Of a stretch of DNA of 64,000 nucleotides, positions 35,401-44,400 are shown piece by piece. A model generated the notes under the pieces. It saw nothing but the letters and a program-made list of their open reading frames with translations. It ran no database searches and was not told the DNA's origin. Every line of letters begins with the position of its first letter. Positions within the stretch are counted from its first letter, which is position 1. The position numbers and the translations under genes were made by a program. Source of the stretch: Betaproteobacteria bacterium (GTDB taxonomy: Bacteria; Pseudomonadota; Gammaproteobacteria; Burkholderiales; Rhodocyclaceae); assembly GCA_020621405.1 (NCBI GenBank), contig JAHRYN010000006.1, positions 156,868 to 220,867 on the forward strand. The letters run 5' to 3'.

Positions 35401-38400
35401 CTCCGGCCAGCGAGGCGACCGACCGCAAACGCAGGTCGCCGTCGTTCTCGGTCAATCCGATATCCCCTGCCGCCTTGCCTTCGACCCAGCCATCGGCTGC
35501 TTTCACGTCTATCACCAGCGGATCCGCGGTGCTGCCTATCCGGCCGTTCTCCGATACGAGCCGGACGTAGCCGGCCGTTATGTCGGTGGTCGATCCGTTG
35601 GTATTCACCAGATCGGCATCGGCCTTCAGGTCGACCAGACCGCTGTTGCTGGCGGTGACGGTGCCGATGCGCATGTCGCCCTTGGTCTCCCACAGCGCAA
35701 CGCCGCCCTTGACCGCACTGGCGTTCAGCACGCCACCCACCGTCTGGTCGATCTTCAGATAGCTGCTGCCATTCAGTCCCGGACCGCCGATCGAGCCGTC
35801 GGTCGCGGTCAGCGTCAGGTTGCCTGCCAGCAGCTGTGCCTGATCCCCGCCGGTGATGCTTTTTCCGGTCAGCGAAGTGTTGCCGGTCAGGTTGCGCACC
35901 GTCGCCTGCAGCGCGAGCGCACCCTTGTTGGTCACGGTCAGCGCGCCGGTGTCGTGACCGATGAAATTGATGTTGATGCCCTTGGACGCATTAAGGCTAT
36001 GGACGAAATAATTCTTTTCGGTCCACCACCAGTCCTTCTGCGAACGGTAGATCTTGGCGTAGCAATCCCCCACGAGACCACAGTCCGTCCACCAGCTACC
36101 GACCACATTCGGCTTGTCGACACCCTGGGTCGTGACTCCGGTTCTGGTCTTGGTGAAATCGAGAATGTAATCGGCGGTGCGGGAGTCCTGGGCCAGCCAG
36201 TCACCACTGATGCGGTCTGCGCGGGATGATGTCGTATCACCGCCGGAGCGGGAGCCCGGATCCTTGGCCAGCGCATCGAGGAAGTCGAGATCAAGCGGCA
36301 CCTTCCTGTCATAGGTTTCCCACTTGTGGATGTCGTAGGTCTCCGCGTTGATCCACTTGAAGCGGCGCTGCTCGCGCGGGTTGTACACCGCCGAGCGGCC
36401 TTCCGGATCGGTCGTGACCGTCACGTCAGGCCGCAGCACGTCATTCCCTTCATTCGTGTACGTGTAGGTGACCTGACCGTTGACGCGCGAAATCACCGTC
36501 TCCTGCGGCTTGCCGTTGAATTTGGTGCTGGTGTCGATGATCTTGATCCGGCCGGCGACGCCCGAACCGGTATCCAGCCGGTTGAGCGCGAAATCGGCGC
36601 CCGAGGTGTTGTTGATGTCGATGCGGCCATAGCCGTCGAGCACGTTCAGCTGGCCGTTGCCGGTGCTGAAGATGTCGCCGTAGAACTGCATGTAGCCGCC
36701 CTCGACCTGGATCGAGCCCAGTTCGAGGCGGTTGTTGACGCTGTCCCAGCGCACCTTGGGGCGGAAGATTTCCGGCACCGTCTTGCCGCTCGAGGTCATG
36801 TCGAGCGCGATCCAGTCGCCGCCCGCGCTCTTGGCGCTCGCCAGCGTGGCACTGCCGATCGAAATGCTGTAGTCGGCCAGACCGCTCTGGATCAGGCCAT
36901 TGATGTTCAGCTTCTCGCCGCTGATGAACACATTGTTGCCGGCGATCGTGGCGCCATTGGCGGTCAGTCCGGCACTGGCCACCGAATAGCTCTGGGTTTC
37001 GGTGGACCAGGGATTCTTCGAGTACGCACTGCCGGCGACGGGGTGATCCGACTTGGCCTGGGCCTCGTAGAACTGCTGCAGGCCATTGACGAAATTGCCG
37101 GCCTGGTTGTAGTAGCCCGCGATCGCCCTGTCGAGCGACGGGTCACCGGCCTGGTGCGTGAAACCCAGCGTGAAGGTCTTGATGAAGTCGCCCTTGGTGG
37201 CGATATCGACCGTCTGCGCAACCACGTTCGACGCGACCAGCACCGAACCCGTGCTCTGAATGCGCACGATGCCGCGGCTGTTCGACAGATCGCCGTCGAC
37301 ATGGATTTCCGGCTTGATCGTGTTCAGGTTGACCGGATCCTCGAAAGTGTTCTTCAGCAGGATGATCGGGTCCGGCGAGTTCGTCCGGTCGAGCAGATTG
37401 CCGGAGGCGAAGCTCGCGACCTGGCCATACTGGTTGCGCGCGTTGATTTCCGCCGTGGAACTGACGCGCACCCCATTGAGCGTGATCAGGCCGCCGGCCT
37501 CGCCCGGAATGCACAGTGCCGCGCCGCAGTCGAGCGCCGCAACGCCGGCCTTGACCCGCACGAACTGGTTGGCCGGGTTGATGACTTCGATGATCGAGTC
37601 GCCCGGCGCGAGCAGTTCGGCGCTGGCCGAACCCTTGAGCCACTTGCCAGTGATGCTGATGTTGCCGGTGTAGGCGGCGGCCGGATTGACGTCGACGAAA
37701 TTGACCTTCGCGCCGACACCCATCTGGCTCTTGCGTGCCTGCAGTATCTGGATGTCGTTGAGGAAGCCGTTGGCGACGTCCGGGTTGTCATCCTTGTATT
37801 CGTCGTAACGTGCCTGCAGGTAGTCGATGCGGTCCTGGATTTCCCGGTCCAGCGCGACATTGTTGCGGCGCGTGAACGACATGTTCTCGGACTGTCGCTT
37901 GACGCTGCCATCGGCGTTGAATTCCAGGTACTGGTGGTGGTGGGTGCCCGCAAACACGGTGCCATTGACCTCGACACCGGAGCGCGAATCGTCGTGCGTG
38001 CTGCCGCCCTTGATGTCCAGGCTGATGTCGTCGTCGAAAATCTTGCCCAGCGCTTCCAGCGCTTCGCGGTAGAGGTCGGTGCCGCTGCCGTAGCCGCGCG
38101 TGACGTGAGTGCCCTCGCCCGCCTTCAAGTCGATGTCCTTGACCGAGGCGACCGCGGCGCGCGCGATCTGCTGGTCGCGGATATCGGTCAGTCCGGTGAT
38201 GTCTCCATCGTAAGCGGCGATGGTGATGCGGTTGTCCTGGCGGATCTCCCCATGCGCTTCCGGCGTACTGTTGATCGGGATGACCGTCTTGTTCCACAGC
38301 CGGGTTTCGGCGTCGGCATCGAGATTGTTGTTGTAGCCGGCGAACAGCCGGATGTTCTCGTCCGACTGCAGCCGGGCGCCATTCAGATTGATCTTGTTGC

Positions 38401-41400
38401 CGGTCAGGATGCGCGACAGCGTCTCGCCCGACGGCGCACCTGCGAGGCCGTAGGTCTTGCTCTGCGCCTCGGTATCGACGACCGCTTCGGTGTGCGCATC
38501 GAGCACGATATCGCCGTCGCTGCGCAGCAGCGTGCCGGCACCCACTGTCACGTCGGCATCGTTGCGGTCTGCCCGGATGTAGGACTCGGTGTGCGCGATC
38601 GCAATCGCGCCGCCGGTATCCAGCAGCACCGCGTCGTACACGTCGACGTCGTTCTTCGCGCCGATGCGGATGGCGCCGGAATTCAGACCCGCCACGCTGG
38701 TGTCGATGAAGGCATTGCTGCCGATGACGACATGGGTGTCGTTGTGGATGGTCGAATAGCTCGCGCCGGAAGCGCCGGACAGGATGCCGCCGGAGGCCGC
38801 CTGCACCGTCCAGTCGGCACCGGCCGAGCCCTTGGTGACCACGGTTTCGGCGTTCATGTCGAAGGTCTGCGCCTTTTCGAAGCGCGCGCCGTTCGCCAGT
38901 TCGGCCGTCGTGGTGTTGTCCACCGTGTTGGTGACCCAGGCGCCTGAGTAGCCGGCGACCGATGCAGAGGTGCTGTCGGCGGTGCCCTGGAAATCGGTCG
39001 TGTGCTTGGCGTCGATATCCACCGTCGCACTGCGTATCGTGCCGCCGATGCGCGTGATCGTGACCGAATCGGCATCGTTGGTCACGCTGGCCGCCAGCAG
39101 CACGCCCAGACCACCGGCACCGGATTTCGATGCGGCATCAAGTTCGTCATGACCTTCGGCGCGTGCGATGAAGCTGCCCGCCGTGATGGTACCCGCGCCG
39201 ATCAGCGCCTCGGTGCGGCTATTGACCACCGTATCCGCGCTGTTGCCGCCGGCCGCGACGATGCCGACGCTGATGCCCGACACATTGCTGTAGGCGCTGA
39301 CCGTCGATTTCGACAGCACGTCGAAGGCGCCGCCCAGGGTGATCGTGTGTCCGGTTCCCATCTGCACCAGCGTCTTCGACAGCACGTCAGCCGACGACTC
39401 ACTCGCCGCCGCACCCACCAGCGCACCGCCACCGGCAGCCAGAGAATCCGCACTGGCTGTCTTCTTCCCGCTGCGGGACAGCGTCTGCGCCTTCAGCGAC
39501 AGGCTGCCTGCAGTCACGTCGAACTGATCGCCGACGACGACCGACGTATTCGTATTGACCGTGGCATCGGCCAGCGACACGCCGATCGACAGTCCTGCCG
39601 AGACCGCGATGCCGGTCGAATCCGCTTCGGCCAGCGGATCGCTTTCGGCGCGTATCTGCGCCAGACCGCCCTTTGCAGTGAGCTTGACCTTGTTGCCCAC
39701 GGTCGCATGCGCACCCGAGGTGTCGCTGACATTCGAATCTGCACCAGCGCCCGACACGATGCCGCCGGCGGCGGCGATCACGCTGGCACCCGAGGTCGTG
39801 CGCGACTGTCCATGCACGTCGAGCGACTGCGCCGTGATCTCGGTGTCGTCGAGCAGCTCCGCCTCGGCGCGGCTGGTTTCATCGACGTAGGCAATCGCCG
39901 CACCGATGCCGACCACGCCGACCGCCGCCGCGCCGCCTTCAGCGTTCAGGTTGTGGTCTACCTTCGCATTGACCACCACGTCGCCGCTGCCTGCATTGAC
40001 GACTCCGCCGAGACTGGCCTTCGCGCTGGATGACTTCTGGTGCCATGCGAAGCTGGCTGCCAGACCGGCTACGCCAGCACCGCCCGCGTAGGTGCGCAGC
40101 TTGGATTCGCTGGGCTGGTCATCGGTGGCGGTGACGCGCACGTCGCCACCGGCCGTCGTGCCGCCGGCCAGCGAAGCCACGGTGCGGTCGCCGACGATGG
40201 AAATCGCGATGCCACCGCCGAGCGATACGCCACCCGATACCGCGGCCCCGACCGCATTGGCGTCGGTATCGGTTTGGTTGTGCGCCGCGACCTGAACATC
40301 GCCCTTCGCGTCCAGTGTGGCGCCGCTGGCCACCCGGGCGGCGGCCGAGGTGTTGGCCGGCGTCGCCGACATGTCGCCGGACACATTGATGCGGCGGCGT
40401 GCTGCATCGGCACGGGCGGCCGACGCATTCGCCGAATCGGTATCGCTGTCGATCTGGTTGCCGGTGGCGCTGCGCGAGGCAAGCTGGCTCGCCTTGTCGA
40501 CCGAGCCGGTCGTGTTGTCGCGCGCATCGCCGTCCGGACGCGTACCGACTGAAATGACCGACACCGCGCCGGCGATGCCCGCCGTCATGCCGCCGGCCGC
40601 CGCCACCGTGGTCGAGGCGACGCTGCGCGTGCTGTCGGCGGTGATCGAGATGTCGCCATCGGCCGTGATGCTGGCGTCCTTGGCGACAGTCGCCGATGCA
40701 CCGCTGCGGATCAGCACCACATCGACCGCGGCGCCGACGCCAACGCCGCCGAGGCCGACACCAAGACCGCCCACCTTGTTGTCTACCGACATGCTGTCGT
40801 TGGCACGCAGCGTCACGTCCTGCGCGTCGGTGCCGCCGAAGGCAGTGTCGGAATTGATCTCGACGCCAGTGCCGACTTCGGCGTCCGTCGTGCCTTTCGC
40901 CACCACCACATTGATGGTGCCGGCGATGCCGGCACCGCCGGCCGCAGCCGCCGTGGCCGCATAGACGCCCTGGCTGAAGGACGAATCGGCATTGATATAG
41001 GTCGCACCGTCCGCGTCGAGACGGCTGTTGCCGGTGACGCTGGCCAGCGTGTTCTGTTCGATCACGGTCACCGCGGCAGTGATACCGACACCGGCCACAC
41101 CGCTGACCGCCAGCGCACCGGCGTTGATATTCACCGTCGACGATTCGGTCGCCTCGACCTTGATGCCACCCTTGGACTCAAGATCCGAATTCTTGACCAG
41201 CGCCTGCGTCGTGCCGTCTACCAGCAGCACGCCTATGGTGCCTGCCAAACCGGCATAGGTGCCGCCACCCACGGCAACGATGGCCTGCTCGAACCGGCTG
41301 CTGGCGCCAGCGTCAATGGTGACTGCCTTCTTCGCCTTGATGGTCGCGTCTTCGGCACGGGCCGTCGTGGTGTGCGTCACCACCGCCGTATCCGCCGCAC

Positions 41401-44400
41401 CGCCGATGCCGGCATCACCGCCGACCGCCGCGCCGCCGGTGCCCGAACCGATCTGGTCATGGTGGTATGCCGCTACGCGCGCTTCCTGTTCGCCGCCGCC
41501 CAGAGAGGCGTTCAGCGTCGCGTGATCGGTCACCTCGGCGGTGGTGCTGCCGCCCAGCATGGCGATGCCCACCGTCGCAGCGACTGCGGCATTGCCGCCG
41601 CCGGCCGCACTCAGCGCAAAGTTCTCGACCAGTGCGGTCGAAGACGCCACCACAGCGACGCCCCGGATGTTGTCCTTCAGCTGACGGCCGGACAGTGGCT
41701 GCTGCGACGGCAGCTTGCTCGTGTCGTACGGCGTCAGCGCGCCGTTGTCGATCTGCGCCGCCAGACCGTTGCCGAGCGCCGTCACCGTGGTGCCGGTGCC
41801 GGTCACCTGGGCATGCGTGGTCGACGTGATGTCGTTAAAGGCGATGCCGCCGGCGCCACCGAAGGTGCCGCCGAAAGCGACGCTGCCGGCACGCGACTTG
41901 ATCAGGTCATCCGCCTGCGCGGTGATCAGTGCATTGCCTGACGCCTGCACCGACGCGCCGCCGGCAATGCGTGCAGTCGTGTCGCCACCGGCCGTATTCA
42001 CTGCGATCGAGCCGGCAAAGCCGGCCGTGCCGGCGCCCGAACCGGCGATCGCCCACACGTCCAGCGTGCCGCTGCGCTCGGCATCGACGATCAGGTTGGC
42101 CGCGTTCACGCTGCCACCGGTCAGTTCCGCCTTCACCCCGCCGCCGATGTTGTTGTACGAACCGGCCGCGCCGACTGCCGCTGTTCCGGCGCCGCTCGCT
42201 GCACCGGTGATGGACAGGATTTCCGAGGTGTCGGTCGCGCGGATCGTGACGTTGCCGCTGGCGCCCAGCGCAGCCGTATGCGACGACGCCGTGGTCTGGC
42301 TGGTAATGGTGTTGATGCCCAGCGATCCGCTGACGCCGACCTTGGCCGAGCCACTGCCCGCGGCCGCGATGGCCTGGATGTCGGCATCCTCGGTCGCCTC
42401 GATGCGCACACTCTTGCCGTTCGCGCTGCCGCCGTCGATGGTGGCGACGGTTTCGTTGCCGATCTCGTTGTAGGCGCCGGCGATGCCGACACCGGCCGAG
42501 CTGGTCGACAGCGCGACGCTGCCGGCAATCGACAGGATGGACGACACGTCGTCGGCATCCAGATTGATCGCATCGGACGATGTCAGCACCACACCCGACG
42601 AGGCGGCGCGGGTCTGGTTGGTGATGATGTTGACCGTGACCGAACCGGTCGCGGTGACGCCCTGCGAGGCGCCGATGGCTGCCGCGACCGACACGATGTC
42701 GTTGTCGCTGGTCGCGCTGGCCGACACGCCGGCACCGCCATGCACCGTCTGGCCGCTGCCACGGAATTCGGCCAGCGTGTCCGAATCGACGGTCGAGATC
42801 GCCACGCCGGCACCGATGCCGGCCTTGCCGCCATAGCTGGCCGCGCCGGCGACGCTGCGGATATCGGAATCGTCCTTCGCCACCAGCGACACCGTGCCGC
42901 CCGCATCGACAGCGGCCGTATCGATGGCCGCCTCGGTCACGTTATCAATATTGCTGTAGGCCACGGAACCGGCCACGCCGACCTTCTGGCCACTGGCCGC
43001 TCCGGCCGACACCGACCACATCGGGCCGGTGTTCCGGGCGTCGAGCAGCACGCCGCCCGAACCGCCCACGGTGACTTTCGTGCCGGCGATGGTCGCGCGG
43101 GTGATCTTTTCCAGTTGGTTCCAGGTGAAGGCACCGGCCAGACCGGCACTCTTGCCGCTGCCCACCGTCAGCGAACCGGCACCGGCCAGCGCCAGTGCGT
43201 CATTGCGCGCCTTGGCGCTCAGCCCCTGCGTGAGCGAAACCGAAGAATCGCTGGTGCCATCGGCGTCGGTATCGATGGCCACGGTCGATGCGGAAGCGCC
43301 CAGCGTCGATACCGACGTCAGGCCGGAGATGCCGGCGACCGTCGTGTCGTCGATCAGATTGATCGACACCGAGGCCGAAATGCCGACACCGGACGAGCCC
43401 TGCTTGCCTTTGTCGGCCGAATTGGTCGATTTGCCGTCGCCGCCGGTCTTGCCGTCGGTCTTCTGGTCGCCGGATGGCCCCGAGCCAGCAATGGTAAAGG
43501 CACCCTGGGTCGAGCCGGACTGCGCCTCGAGCCACACATTGCCGTGGGCGGTCAGCGAACCGCCGGTCACGGATTCGGTGGAGCGGTTGCCGATCAGCGC
43601 GCGGGTATCGCGATCGAGATCGTTGATGGCGATCGAGAAGCCGATGCCGACGCTGCCCGAGCGGGCCACGCCGCCCGCGATGTTGATCACCAGGCTGTCG
43701 TCGAGCGCCTGCACGACCGCGTTGTTCACGTCGAGCGTGCTGCCGGACGCGATCTGCGCAATGGTGCTGATGTCGCTGTTGATCAGCGAGAACGCGCCAT
43801 TGATCGACACCTTGCCGGCCTTGCCGGCCGCTTCGGTGACCGTCACCTGATCGAAGTTCGTGTTGGCCAGCACCACCACGTCGTCGGCATGCACGGTCGC
43901 GCCCCGCGCGACCGTGGCATCGGCGCCGCCGGTCAGGTTCAGTTGATGGTAGGAGCCGCCGAAACCCGCGCTGCCGCTGTCCGTGTTGCCCGAAGTGATG
44001 GTGGACGGATCGAATTCCGGCACACCGACCAGATTGAGCAGGCCGTGGCTGGCCTTGGCCGACACGGTCAGGTCCTGTGCCGAAGTCGGCGATGCCACGC
44101 TGGCGTTGATGCTGGCCGATCCCACGCGGGCGGTGGCCTTGCTGTCGAGCGAGAAGAAATCGACCGCTCCGGCAAAGGACAGCTTTTCGCTCTCGACTGC
44201 GGTCTGCACCCACGAGGTTGCATTGGCCGGGTCGGAGATGATGTCCTTCAGTTTGCTGCCGAGATTCAGGTAGGCGTTCGCGTCCTTCCAGTTCATGGTG
44301 CTCAGCGCTTCATACGCGGTCACCCACTGCTGCCAGAACGGCGTGATCACGGTGTTCGCGGACACGGTCACCGCGCCGTCCGTGCTGATCACTGCACCAT

